Shown piece by piece: positions 17,268 through 26,618 of a DNA stretch of 64,000 bases (its first letter is position 1; each line of letters starts with the position of its first letter). The position numbers and the translations under genes are program-made. The notes under the pieces are model-generated. The model saw only the letters and a program-made list of their open reading frames with translations. It had not been told where the DNA came from and did no database searches. The DNA is from Pseudanabaena sp. (GTDB taxonomy: Bacteria > Cyanobacteriota > Cyanobacteriia > Pseudanabaenales > Pseudanabaenaceae), in the NCBI GenBank assembly GCA_003249015.1, contig QBLS01000016.1, forward strand, positions 28,485-92,484, given 5' to 3'.

Positions 17268-17817
17268 ACTTCTTCAGAATGGTCACAACCAAGGCTGTGG
17301 TTTCAGTTACAGGCTTGACACCCTCTGGATAGGGGATTTCACTAACGTGGATGCCCTTACCAATTTCTAGATGGGTGATATCTAGTTCAAAACTTTCAGG
17401 AATTAAGTTAGGAGCGCAAGATACACGCACATAGTTCTTGATTGTGTCAATGGAACCGCCGCCCACTTTAACACCGACAGGCACGCCGACAAAGTGCAAA
17501 GGAATATCTACTTCAATCTTCGACTGCGCTTCGATCGCGAAGAAGCTGAGGTGATAAATATCATTTTTGTAAGGATGGTTTTGGACTTCACGTAATAGGG
17601 TCTTACCTTTGAAATCGCCATCAGTTACATTTACTTCGATCATTGTGTTATTGATCGTAGCCTCACGTAATAGGGTAATTGCTTCTTTGGTATCGAGTGC
17701 GATCGAAATTGATTCCGCACCTTTGTGTCCATATACAGTGGCAGGGATTTGACCATTACGACGCAAAGTACGGTTATTGGCTGGGGGACGAGTAGTAGCG
17801 TTGATTTGTAGTTGCAT
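17266..17817 (-). CDS. rplY: 50S ribosomal protein L25 (Ctc form)
   Basis: 183 residues. The N-terminal L25 domain binds 5S rRNA (RNGQIPATVYGHKG, then LLREVQNHPYKNDIYHLSFF). The C-terminal beta domain is TL5/CTC type (VDIPLHFVGVPVGVKVGGG, LIPESFELDITHLEIGKGIHVSEI). This longer form is usual outside gammaproteobacteria. It follows purA by 67 bases and may share its transcript. Confidence 0.95.
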   Translation of the reverse strand: MQLQINATTRPPANNRTLRRNGQIPATVYGHKGAESISIALDTKEAITLLREATINNTMIEVNVTDGDFKGKTLLREVQNHPYKNDIYHLSFFAIEAQSKIEVDIPLHFVGVPVGVKVGGGSIDTIKNYVRVSCAPNLIPESFELDITHLEIGKGIHVSEIPYPEGVKPVTETTALVVTILKK

Positions 17818-17884
17818 TTTATTAGTTTGTGATGGGTTTTATTGATTAGCTTTTAGTCACTTAGACTTGACTCAAAAGTTAAAT

Positions 17885-19204
<1,320 letters not shown>

Positions 19205-19291
19205 TTATGCTCAATTAATAAAATCTCACGATCATTTAATATCTCAAATGACGGTGATTATTGTCAATGTCTTGTTAATAATTTTTGTATA

Positions 19292-19370
19292 GGTAGGGGC
19301 GTTGCATTTGCGCGACAGTTTTCAAGCCCATCACAGAAATCTCGTTTTGCAAATGCTGCGCCCTCTGTGC
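19292..19370. repeat. REP pair 1 (REPIN-like)
   Basis: GTAGGGGCGTTGCATTTGCG and the inverse-facing TTGCAAATGCTGCGCCCTC, with about 30 bases between them. First of five such pairs around the RAYT gene. Confidence 0.75.
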
Positions 19371-19462
19371 TTTTACCAATAATATGTTTCTGCGGTTTGG
19401 TAATGGTCGGTAAATGTTTGAGTTTTTGGGCGGGTTGAGAATGATCGATGAATATTGTGGGT

Positions 19463-19535
19463 TTAGGGCAGAGCATTCCCGAATTAGGGGATTGGAGAAT
19501 TTTATAGATTGTGGCGGGAATGCTCTGCCCCTACG
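19463..19535. repeat. REP pair 2 (REPIN-like)
   Basis: TTAGGGCAGAGCATTCCCG and CGGGAATGCTCTGCCCCTAC in inverse orientation. It ends about 30 bases from the RAYT stop codon. Preceded by a spacer motif TGCGGTTTGGTAATGGTCGG (19391) that recurs near 20175 and, inverted, at 20328-20383. Confidence 0.8.
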
Positions 19536-19564
19536 AGGATTGTGGGGATATGAATTTTGTCGAT

Positions 19565-20044
19565 TTATTCGGTATTGTGCCCTGTCCAATTAGCTGGATT
19601 GTTCTGGATGTAATCGCGTAGGTTTTTTAATTCTTGTTCAGTCCTTACAATCTTTTCGTAATAGTTGCGTTGCCAAATTGATACGCCATAATTTTTGTTA
19701 ATGCGGTTAATTTTGCGAGAGGAAACCGATTTAAAGTTTTGGACGATATTCGCTAATGATGATTTTTCAGTTGATTCTGAAATTACGATGATTCCATGTA
19801 AGTGATCGGGCATCATAACAAATTCATCAAGTTCTACATTCGGAAAATGCTGGGGAATTTTTTGCCAGAGGTTGGAAACAATTTGACCAATCACACTTAT
19901 TTCCATCTCTCCGTTATTTACGTTCCCAAATAAATGCTGTCTTTGATAGCAACAGATGGTTACAAAATAGATTCCTGCGTTTGTGTAGTCATATCTTTGC
20001 AAACGGATAGAACGCCGATGATGAATTTCAGGATTGTAAGACAT
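19565..20044 (-). CDS. REP-associated tyrosine (Y1) transposase, RAYT
   Basis: 159 residues. Y1 transposase domain: NPEIHHRRSIRL and YDYTNAGIYFVTICC at the N-terminus, the metal-binding HUH motif PDHLHG (His81, His83), and WQRNYYEKIVR with the candidate catalytic tyrosine (128 or 129). The ATG at 20044 is chosen because an in-frame start at 20107 would read through the REP at 20081, and MSYNPEIHHRRS is the usual family start. RAYTs are single-copy HUH enzymes thought to move or maintain REP sequences. Five REP pairs flank this gene. No key residue is missing. Confidence 0.9.
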   Translation of the reverse strand: MSYNPEIHHRRSIRLQRYDYTNAGIYFVTICCYQRQHLFGNVNNGEMEISVIGQIVSNLWQKIPQHFPNVELDEFVMMPDHLHGIIVISESTEKSSLANIVQNFKSVSSRKINRINKNYGVSIWQRNYYEKIVRTEQELKNLRDYIQNNPANWTGHNTE

Positions 20045-20080
20045 GGAATAAGTTCGGCAAATATGACAAACAGGGCAAAT

Positions 20081-20155
20081 GTAGGGGTAGAGCATTCGCG
20101 CCAGCATTTATAAATTATCGCCGAAATCTCTATACGCAAATGCTCTACCCTTTGC
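20081..20155. repeat. REP pair 3 (REPIN-like)
   Basis: GTAGGGGTAGAGCATTCGCG and ACGCAAATGCTCTACCC in inverse orientation, starting 37 bases upstream of the RAYT ATG. Confidence 0.8.
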
Positions 20156-20232
20156 GATGTTAACGATAACTTATGACTGCGGTTTGGTGATTGTCGGTGA
20201 AACACAAGGAAAATATTTGTTTACATTCAGGT

Positions 20233-20303
20233 CGTAGGGGCAGAGCATTCCTGCCACAATTTATAAATTTTTAGATCCGTCTAGATCGGGAATGCTCTGC
20301 CCT
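20233..20303. repeat. REP pair 4 (REPIN-like)
   Basis: GTAGGGGCAGAGCATTCCTG and CGGGAATGCTCTGCCCTGA in inverse orientation. Closest in sequence to pair 2. Confidence 0.78.
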
Positions 20304-20401
20304 GAACCTTCAACATTTACCCAAAATCTCAAACTGCCCCAAATATTTAACATTTACTGACCATAACTAGACCGCAGGGATAGATTGTTGGTTATAGCCA
20401 A

Positions 20402-20474
20402 GAGGGTAGAGCATTTGCGGATGAAGATTGTGGTGGAGAGTTGCGAGATGGTGGCGCAAATGCTCTACCCCTAC
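20402..20474. repeat. REP pair 5 (REPIN-like)
   Basis: GAGGGTAGAGCATTTGCGG and GCGCAAATGCTCTACCCCTA in inverse orientation. Closest to pair 3. Confidence 0.78.
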
Positions 20475-20671
20475 AGCTAAATTTAAATTATTGAATCATC
20501 CGAAAAATTTGTAATGGCAAATTGCTATGATCACAAGGCTGCTTGCCAGAAGTTTTCGGATAAGGGCGGTGATGATGGTGAGGAGGCTGGGGACAGGTAA
20601 CGAAACGCTGAGATACTGATTATGCTGTAAGAAATTGTAGGCTTACAAAAGTTAATAGAAGTGTGAAGACT

Positions 20672-23062
20672 TTACGGTTTTAGATTCACAATTCTCGATG
20701 CTAGTGAAGAAACTGCAGCGGCTGCCCCTCCTCCAAAAACTCGCCGTCTCATAAAGGTGAGTTGTCTAGGTAAATGCCCCTTTGTATTCATAAAATCATT
20801 CTCAAAAAATGGCTTGGGGTAGTTCACATACTCACCATCCTTTTTCCATGCAGTGCGAGCACAAAACTGATCCCAAGTCTTTTCACTTGGATAACTAAAA
20901 TCTAGATTACCACCACACTCGACATAAATTTCTTTCTGGACACTAAAGCCATAAAGTCCATTGCTGTGTTTCACCCACAGATGATCGATCAACAATAACT
21001 CATCACAGGGAAACTCTTTTAAATCTTTTTCGCTAAACCATAGCCCCTCATCTTTCCCCACAGCCGTAATCATTAAACGATAGGTTTCTTGATCCGCTTC
21101 ATGCCATTGCTTCGTTGTCAAATAATCTTCTAATTGCTGATATCGTGAATTGGTGACAGATTGCTTTACTCCTGCTAGTGCTTTCTGTTCGGCAATAGAT
21201 AAATTTAAGCGCTTCTCAGTTTGCTTATAGATAAGATAGGCGAGATCGTTATGATTTTGCCTCAGTGATTCTTGGATGAGTTTTGTGGGATTTATCATCG
21301 CTGCATAAAACAAAATTACATCTTGCCATGCGCTAATTCCCAAGCATTCAAAAACTAACTTTTCTCCGTGTTGTCTCAAACGGACTAATTCGCAAGCAGC
21401 TAAAAATTCTTGAAAACTAAGATGGGCAAATTGATAGACAGCATGGGTATGTCCATCTTTTTTTACCAGTAACTCGCTGATATCTTCAGCTTGCTTTAGA
21501 AACTCCTTTGCTGATACATCAGGATCGATTCTTTGCAACGACATCTCAATGTACTCCAACAAATCAGTTTCAGAAATCTGCTTAAATCCCTCTATTTCAA
21601 AATATTCTGGGGCAAAATCATTAGCATCAATTGTTTTAGCTCTTCCACACATCATTTCTAAAGCCACAAATTGCAATACTTCCTGACGCTGACTAATAGA
21701 ATTGAGAACCAAGAAAACACCTCTAGCACTTGCTCGCCGCCCTAGCTGCAACTCACAAATATCCTGATATAGCTCCACCTTGCGCTGTGGCAACTCCGCC
21801 CCCTGCTTATTATTGCGATGAAACCTCGCCATCATATTCAATAGCAACGCATTACCCGCAAGATCCTTAAGTTCGGGACGAGCATCAATTTGTTCTAGTA
21901 ACTTCTGCGCTTTTTCCTTTGCTTTGGCTTCGACATCGGGCGTATATCTATCAGGTCTGGCATAGCGTTCTTGATAGATATACCATTGCTCCACAAACTG
22001 TTTGCGCTGCTCTGGATTAAAATCTTTAATCCAAAAACTTGCTGTCAGTTTTCTAGCTGTATAGTCTTCAGCGTATGCCGTAGGGCGCGAAGTCAAGATA
22101 AACACCGATTCAGGATATTGGCGCATTTCATCACTCAGCCAAGTACTTACCTTTGACCGTTCCGCAGGTGGCACTTCATCAAAACCATCAAACAAGACTA
22201 AAGCATCACCACGTCTGATAATATTCAACGCCCAATTATTTGGCACAGAGTCAAGAGGCTTAATTTTCGTCAATCTGCCAATATGATAGTCAGTCAAAAG
22301 TTCGGGCAAATTCGGCGGATTGTCTTTAGTGAGTTCTTTCCAACAACCTCCTAAAATCAATAGAAAGGGAATTAAAGTAGGAACTTGATATTTGCGATAA
22401 CTTCCCTTGCAATATTCCTGTCTGCTGTAGATATATGCGAGATGCTTTAACAGAGTCGATTTGCCATAGCCACCCCAAGCCCTAATCGCGATTTGTCGCA
22501 AGCGATTATCTTCTCTCACCCGTTCTAATAATTGCCAGATTTGCAGTTGTTCACATTCGGTGCGATCGCGAAATTCATAGCCTCTAGTCAACGAGTCAGC
22601 GCTCAATTCCAAAGGCACAAATACTTCTCTCAATAAAGGACTATTAACTGGCAGATCGTCCTCTTCGCGAATTCCCACTACATTGTCTTCATGGCAATCC
22701 CACTCTTGACACTTGAGATATTTCTCCGTAAAACCAAGCGATCGCCAATTCAATTTTTCGGTCAAGAATTGATTAGCTTGATCCATGTTTTCAACAAAAC
22801 CTTCAGCATCCTTTTTGCCTCGCTCACCATAAATTTCACTCAAGCGCTCTGTAAAGTTTTTGCTATAGGCAGCCCACACTCCCGAAACTGCCGTAACTGG
22901 GAATAATGCCAGAGCCGTAACCCATTCTTGCTTGAGTAAAAAGGAAGCAAATGCAAAACTTGTTCCACCCAAAGGCGACCATCGAGCAACCGCAGCAAGC
23001 GATCGCTGTACAAATCTCTTTTCAGGACTAGAATTAGTTTGCTTTTCTGGTTCTTGAGTCAT
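20672..23062 (-). CDS. NACHT-domain STAND NTPase fused to a GUN4 domain
   Basis: 796 residues. Two N-terminal hydrophobic helices (about 31-65) suggest membrane anchoring. The NACHT NTPase core has Walker A GGYGKST (197-203), Walker B DALVLFDGFDEVP (285-297) and FILTSRPTAY. A helical region follows (QFAHLSFQEFLAACELV). Residues about 640-796 are a GUN4 domain: YQQLEDYLTTKQWHEAD, EFPCDELLLIDHLWVKHSNG, YGFSVQKEIYVE and SSLASRIVNL. GUN4 binds porphyrins and activates Mg-chelatase when stand-alone; here it may be a sensor. No effector nuclease or protease domain is visible. The start codon lies in a DNA segment duplicated twice downstream. Confidence 0.9.
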   Translation of the reverse strand: MTQEPEKQTNSSPEKRFVQRSLAAVARWSPLGGTSFAFASFLLKQEWVTALALFPVTAVSGVWAAYSKNFTERLSEIYGERGKKDAEGFVENMDQANQFLTEKLNWRSLGFTEKYLKCQEWDCHEDNVVGIREEDDLPVNSPLLREVFVPLELSADSLTRGYEFRDRTECEQLQIWQLLERVREDNRLRQIAIRAWGGYGKSTLLKHLAYIYSRQEYCKGSYRKYQVPTLIPFLLILGGCWKELTKDNPPNLPELLTDYHIGRLTKIKPLDSVPNNWALNIIRRGDALVLFDGFDEVPPAERSKVSTWLSDEMRQYPESVFILTSRPTAYAEDYTARKLTASFWIKDFNPEQRKQFVEQWYIYQERYARPDRYTPDVEAKAKEKAQKLLEQIDARPELKDLAGNALLLNMMARFHRNNKQGAELPQRKVELYQDICELQLGRRASARGVFLVLNSISQRQEVLQFVALEMMCGRAKTIDANDFAPEYFEIEGFKQISETDLLEYIEMSLQRIDPDVSAKEFLKQAEDISELLVKKDGHTHAVYQFAHLSFQEFLAACELVRLRQHGEKLVFECLGISAWQDVILFYAAMINPTKLIQESLRQNHNDLAYLIYKQTEKRLNLSIAEQKALAGVKQSVTNSRYQQLEDYLTTKQWHEADQETYRLMITAVGKDEGLWFSEKDLKEFPCDELLLIDHLWVKHSNGLYGFSVQKEIYVECGGNLDFSYPSEKTWDQFCARTAWKKDGEYVNYPKPFFENDFMNTKGHLPRQLTFMRRRVFGGGAAAAVSSLASRIVNLKP

Positions 23063-23121
23063 GGAGCTTAAGGCGATCGCATTTCACGCATTATAAACCG
23101 ATAAAATAAATTGGTATGATA
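23054..23121. repeat. Direct repeat copy 1 (divergent promoter segment)
   Basis: It contains the first codons of the NACHT gene (ATGACTCAA inverted), a HIP1 site, ATTTCACGCATTATAAACCG and ATAAAATAAATTGGTATGAT. The last part is a likely promoter for the RelBE-like pair. Repeated at 23651 and 24324. Confidence 0.85.
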
Positions 23122-23155
23122 AGAAGCAGGAACGTTGAAAATTGATTCAAGTCTT

Positions 23156-23374
23156 ATGCAAGCATCAACCTCAGTCGGTAATATCTTAGAAGCCATAGCC
23201 ATTCTTGACTTTGAAGATCAACTCTTTGTAGCCGAAACCCTGCAAAAAAGAATGATAGAACTACGCAGAAATCAAATTGCCATAAGAGCAAAAGAAGCAG
23301 AAGAAAACTATCGACTTGGAAAAGTTCGCACAGGTTCTGTTGAAGATCTTATGATGGATTCTAACGATGATTGA
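23156..23374 (+). CDS. Antitoxin of RelE-type pair
   Basis: 72 residues, mostly helical. ILEAIAILDFEDQLFVAETLQKRMIE followed by a charged KAKEAEENYRLGKVRTGSVEDLM-like tail resembles small cyanobacterial antitoxins paired with RelE/YafQ toxins. A TTG at 23135 with AGGA just upstream could add seven residues; the ATG at 23156 gives the usual family start. It overlaps the toxin gene by 8 bases, indicating translational coupling. Confidence 0.75.
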   Translation: MQASTSVGNILEAIAILDFEDQLFVAETLQKRMIELRRNQIAIRAKEAEENYRLGKVRTGSVEDLMMDSNDD

Positions 23375-23636
23375 ACTAAGTTGGGATGAGTCATTTACGC
23401 GAATCCTAAAGAAATGGCGCAAGAAGCATCCCGAACTCGTTGATCGGTTTCAACAAAAACTTAATCTCTTCAAAAATGAGCCGTTTCATCCGTCATTAAA
23501 AACACATGGGTTAGCTGGAAATCTTGCAGGATATTGGGCTATCAGCATCAATTACGAGCAAAGGCTAGTATTTAAATTTTTATCTGACACGAAAGTTTTA
23601 TTGATTGATCTTGGCACTCACGATGAAGTGTATTAA
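23367..23636 (+). CDS. RelE/YafQ-type mRNA interferase toxin
   Basis: 89 residues, typical RelE-fold length. LSWDESFTRILKKWRKKHP, LKTHGLAGNLAGYWAISINYEQRLVFKF and the C-terminal DLGTHDEVY match the YafQ/RelE family, in which a C-terminal His-Asp region contributes to ribosome-dependent mRNA cleavage. It starts inside the end of the antitoxin gene. Confidence 0.85.
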   Translation: MIELSWDESFTRILKKWRKKHPELVDRFQQKLNLFKNEPFHPSLKTHGLAGNLAGYWAISINYEQRLVFKFLSDTKVLLIDLGTHDEVY

Positions 23637-23650
23637 ATCTAATACTTTCA

Positions 23651-23718
23651 TTGAGTCATGGTGCTTCGGGCGATCGCATTTCACGCATTATGAACCGATA
23701 AAATAAATTGGTATGATA
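23651..23718. repeat. Direct repeat copy 2
   Basis: Nearly identical to 23054-23121, including the residual ATGACTCAA of the NACHT start, although no NACHT gene follows here. It provides the promoter region for the DUF433/DUF5615 pair. Confidence 0.85.
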
Positions 23719-23752
23719 GAAAACGAGCAATCAAAAGAACGAGCTAAAAAAT

Positions 23753-23977
23753 ATGAACTATCGCGATCGCATCACCATTGAATCAGGAAAGCGCAGAGGC
23801 AAACCCTGCATTAGAGGAATGCGAATCACCGTTTATGACGTTCTATCCTATCTCGCCTCTGGCATGACCTATCAAGAAGTCCTTGAAGACTTCCCATATC
23901 TTACTCAAGAAGATATTTTTGCTTGTCTTGCCTATGCTGCCGACCGTGAACAACAGACCCTCCTAATTCAAGCATGA
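23753..23977 (+). CDS. DUF433 antitoxin-like protein
   Basis: 74 residues. ITIESGKRRGKPCIRGMRITVYDVLSYLASG is the DUF433 winged-helix signature, found as the partner of PIN-like DUF5615 proteins. It overlaps the next gene by four bases (ATGA). Confidence 0.88.
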   Translation: MNYRDRITIESGKRRGKPCIRGMRITVYDVLSYLASGMTYQEVLEDFPYLTQEDIFACLAYAADREQQTLLIQA

Positions 23978-24306
23978 AGTTACTTTTTGATCACAATCTT
24001 TCGCCAAAATTGATTCATCATTTAGCAGAATTGTTTCCAAATTCTAATCATGTTTATCATTTAGGATTAGACCAAGTAGAAGATCGAGAAGTTTGGCAGT
24101 ATGCAAAGATAAATGAATTCACGATTGTCACAAAAGATGGTGACTACAATGAATTGTTGATTTTGTTAGGATTTCCGCCCAAAATCATTTGGATTCGGCT
24201 TGGCAACTGCTCAACTAAGAAAATTGAGCATATTTTGAGAATCCACTATCTTGATATTCAAGATTTAACCAACACAGAATCTTTGGGGCTATTGACCCTA
24301 TGTTAA
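23974..24306 (+). CDS. DUF5615 PIN-like protein
   Basis: 110 residues. FDHNLSPKL near the start, EDREVWQYAKINEFTIVTKDGDY in the middle and IIWIRLGN match the Mut7-C/DUF5615 PIN-like fold, with acidic residues Asp6 and those of TKDGDY. It probably forms a VapBC-like pair with the DUF433 gene. Toxic activity of this family is mostly inferred. Confidence 0.85.
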   Translation: MKLLFDHNLSPKLIHHLAELFPNSNHVYHLGLDQVEDREVWQYAKINEFTIVTKDGDYNELLILLGFPPKIIWIRLGNCSTKKIEHILRIHYLDIQDLTNTESLGLLTLC

Positions 24307-24323
24307 ATTTTCTCATTTAGATC

Positions 24324-24383
24324 TTAAGTCATGGTATTTTGGCGATCGCATTTCACGTATTACAAAAAATAAATTGGGATGAT
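24324..24383. repeat. Direct repeat copy 3, decayed
   Basis: TTAAGTCATGG, a HIP1 site, ATTTCACGTATTAC and AAATAAATTGGGATGAT: the same segment as copies 1 and 2 with more substitutions. Confidence 0.75.
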
Positions 24384-24417
24384 CGCAAAGTAAGAACTCG
24401 AAAGTAGATCTAAAAAT

Positions 24418-24470
24418 ATGAACTATCGTGATCGTTCAACTGTCGCATTTTTTAAATATCACAATTACTA
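24418..24470 (+). pseudogene. DUF433 gene remnant
   Basis: ATGAACTATCGTGATCGTTC repeats the first codons of the DUF433 gene at 23753 (MNYRDR), then loses similarity and soon runs into stops. With the upstream direct repeat it looks like a third, decayed copy of the module. Confidence 0.55.
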
Positions 24471-24510
24471 ACGAGAGGTGATCGCTGTTAACATTTCAAG
24501 ATTTGTAATG

Positions 24511-24951
24511 TTATGAATGACCAGAATTGTAAATGCTTGGATTATAGAGAACGACATTTTCTTGTTCATTCGGATCATTGCGAGAAACGATCGCATGGGC
24601 TGCTTCCGTCTCACTGAGGTTATGGGGTTGATGTGGTACACCTGCGGGAATAAAGATAAAGTCCCCAGCCTCATTGATTACTGATTGACTCAAACCCTTA
24701 CCATAGCGAGTTTCTACTCTTCCCTTCACCAAATAAATTGCAGTTTCATAATCGCGATGGAAATGCGGTTCAGCCTTACCTCCTGCGGGAATAATCACCA
24801 GATTCATCGAAATTCCCTTTGCACCTGCTGTAACCCCAGATATGCCAACAAAATAGGGCAGTTTTTGCAGAGTGGCGGTTTCACTGTCAGGACGAACTGT
24901 GATGATTTGGCTAGAGTGGTCTGGTGATTGCTCAGAAACAGAATGAACCAT
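24511..24951 (-). CDS. Cupin-domain protein
   Basis: 146 residues, single cupin barrel. Motif 1 is seen as AEPHFHRDYETAIYLVKGRVE (two His and a Glu for metal binding) and motif 2 as GDFIFIPAGVPHQPHN. Conserved cupins of this type have no assigned substrate. Single gene, not in an operon. Confidence 0.82.
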   Translation of the reverse strand: MVHSVSEQSPDHSSQIITVRPDSETATLQKLPYFVGISGVTAGAKGISMNLVIIPAGGKAEPHFHRDYETAIYLVKGRVETRYGKGLSQSVINEAGDFIFIPAGVPHQPHNLSETEAAHAIVSRNDPNEQENVVLYNPSIYNSGHS

Positions 24952-25033
24952 AGCAATTTTAAGGGAATTTTGTTAGTAATTTGTAGAATACATTAGCGCC
25001 AGTGTAATGTATTCAATCCTTATGAATTTTTAA

Positions 25034-25120
25034 ACTAAGTAGCTCACCATAATTAAAACCTAGAGAGCTGTCCCGCCCGCACAGCGAGCAAGACAGCTCT
25101 CTAGGTTTTAAGTTTACTTA
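25034..25120. mobile_element. MITE-C-like element
   Basis: Left end CTAAGTAGCTCACCATAATT and right end AGTTTACTTA flank a hairpin (25053-25111, arms TTAAAACCTAGAGAGCTGTC). It lies between the cupin start and the YdeI-like stop. Related to the copies at 25737, 27694 and 39733. Confidence 0.62.
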
Positions 25121-25145
25121 CGCCCGACAATGGAAGCGTTTACTC

Positions 25146-25709
25146 TCAGAACTGCTTGGGCTTACTCTGGTTTTCTGCCGAAAATACAATTTCTCTAATG
25201 CGTTTTTGCCTCGTCTCTTCCCTTTTCGCTAAGGTTATCCATTGCAAAAGATTGCGCTTATCAGTTCGACTTAAATTCAAAAAATATTCCTTTGCCACCA
25301 GATTGGAAGATAATGCTGTCATCAAGTCATCGGGAATGATTAAAGCTTCAACTGCATCAAGAATATTCCAAGAGCCATTACTTTTAGCGATCGCGATCTT
25401 TTCCAGTCCCGCGCTTGTCATCAGGTCTTTCTCAATCAGATTAGCGACTTTCTCTTTATTCACCTTCGACCAAACACTATCTGGCTTTCTTACACAAAAG
25501 AATTGCATATACTTTTCTACATCAATAGACTTTACCTTGCTATCGATCCATCCAAAACAGAGCGCTTCGTCTACCGCATCACTGTAAGTTATGGAAGGTT
25601 TGCCACTACCTTTTTTGTAATAGATTATCCAAACAGAACTTTCGATAGCGTGATTTTCATCTAACCACTCTCGCCACTGTTGTCGATTTTCAGGATAAAA
25701 AGTGTTCAT
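25146..25709 (-). CDS. YdeI/OmpD-associated family protein
   Basis: 187 residues. WLDENHAIESSVWIIYYKKGSGKPSI, then YSDAVDEALCFGWIDSKVKSID with the characteristic CFGWID, then RTDKRNLLQWITLAKREETRQKRI. This is the YdeI/OmdA family; some members are annotated as bacteriocin-protection proteins, but the molecular function is not settled. Repeats lie on both sides. Confidence 0.85.
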   Translation of the reverse strand: MNTFYPENRQQWREWLDENHAIESSVWIIYYKKGSGKPSITYSDAVDEALCFGWIDSKVKSIDVEKYMQFFCVRKPDSVWSKVNKEKVANLIEKDLMTSAGLEKIAIAKSNGSWNILDAVEALIIPDDLMTALSSNLVAKEYFLNLSRTDKRNLLQWITLAKREETRQKRIREIVFSAENQSKPKQF

Positions 25710-25736
25710 TTCCTCTTGGGGTTTGAGTAGCGACAG

Positions 25737-25842
25737 CTAAGTAGCTAAGCATAAGTAAACTTAAAACCTAGACGAGCGTAACGCCCGCTACGCGGGCGTT
25801 ACGCTCTCTGGTTTTGGTTTTTAATTATGCCGAACTACTTAT
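25737..25842. mobile_element. MITE-C copy
   Basis: Terminal inverted repeats CTAAGTAGCTAAGCATAAGT and the inverse of AAGTAGTTCGGCATAATTAA surround a hairpin (25763-25815, CGTAACGCCCGC-TAC-GCGGGCGTTACG). Confidence 0.72.
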
Positions 25843-25875
25843 AAATCAAGAAATAGCTATGCCATTTCTTGATTT
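25843..25875. repeat. Hairpin AAATCAAGAAATAGC-TAT
   Basis: 15-bp arms with one mismatch, abutting the MITE-C right end and upstream of the rhomboid gene. Similar AAGAAATRGC hairpins occur at 26577, 44390, 45140 and 50638. Confidence 0.75.
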
Positions 25876-25919
25876 GGGATAAAAAGTTATATTAGTAGAG
25901 ATGTCGCCCCTGATTCGCA

Positions 25920-26570
25920 ATGTTTCCTTTACATGATGATAATCCAACTCAAGATACTTCATTCATTGTCTATATCTTGATCTTGATCAATGTCTTAATT
26001 TTTGGTTATCAGGTTAGCTTGCCAAATTTTCAACTTCTACAGTGGCTAAATACTTGGGCAGTAATTCCCCAAGAGTTACTTGCCAATCCCGCCAAGTTGT
26101 CATTCACGCTCATCTCATCGCAGTTTCTCCATGCCAATATTTTCCACTTAGTCGGGAATATGTGGTTTCTCTATCTATTTGGCAATAATATTGAAGACCA
26201 ACTGGGGCATTGGAAATTTTTGCTTTTTTATCTTGTCTGTGGCGCGATCGCGGCATTCGTCCATGTGGTATCTGCTCCTATGTCTGTAATCAAGATGGTG
26301 GGCGCAAGCGGCGCAATATCAGGGGTTATGGGCGCATATTTAGTTAGATTTCCCCGCGCCAGAATCTTGAGCTTAGTATTTTTAGGAATCTTTATCACAG
26401 CTATTCCTGTTCCTGCGGCAGTGTTTTTAGGTTTATGGATTGCTGGTCAAACTGTCTATGCAGCGATGGCTAATCCCGATTTGCCAGGGGTTGCCTACCT
26501 CGCCCATGTCAGTGGCTTTGTGGCAGGTGCGATCGCTATATTCCTCGTCACTAAACTTTCTCGCAAATAA
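25920..26570 (+). CDS. Rhomboid-family intramembrane serine protease
   Basis: 216 residues, about six membrane helices. The catalytic serine is in GASGAISG (Ser130) and the histidine in AHVSGFVAGA (His196), the rhomboid dyad. HLVGNMWFLYLFGNNIEDQLG (about 76-96) is the conserved loop region. An active protease is expected in the cytoplasmic or thylakoid membrane. Substrate unknown. Confidence 0.92.
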   Translation: MFPLHDDNPTQDTSFIVYILILINVLIFGYQVSLPNFQLLQWLNTWAVIPQELLANPAKLSFTLISSQFLHANIFHLVGNMWFLYLFGNNIEDQLGHWKFLLFYLVCGAIAAFVHVVSAPMSVIKMVGASGAISGVMGAYLVRFPRARILSLVFLGIFITAIPVPAAVFLGLWIAGQTVYAAMANPDLPGVAYLAHVSGFVAGAIAIFLVTKLSRK

Positions 26571-26576
26571 ATATAA

Positions 26577-26611
26577 CCAGCAAAGAAATGGCGTTGCCAT
26601 TTCTTTGCTGG
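26577..26611. repeat. Perfect hairpin CCAGCAAAGAAATGGC-GTT
   Basis: 16-bp arms with a GTT loop, seven bases after the rhomboid stop. Possible terminator and a member of the AAGAAATGGC group. Confidence 0.8.
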
Positions 26612-26618
26612 CTATAAG

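Larger units (their letters stand above)
20156..20671. other. Gene-free REP mosaic and unique spacer
   Basis: Holds REP pairs 4 and 5 and two copies of a linker motif (TGCGGTTTGGTGATTGTCGG at 20177 and its inverse at about 20328-20383). The remaining 20475-20671 is unique, with an imperfect inverted pair (ATCCGAAAA / TTTTCGGAT) at about 20499-20562. No gene is visible. Confidence 0.6.

Noticed and set aside
20045..20107. Longer RAYT reading frame starting at 20107
   Set aside because: The extra 21 codons read through a REP sequence; MSYNPEIHHRRS at 20044 is the usual start of the family.
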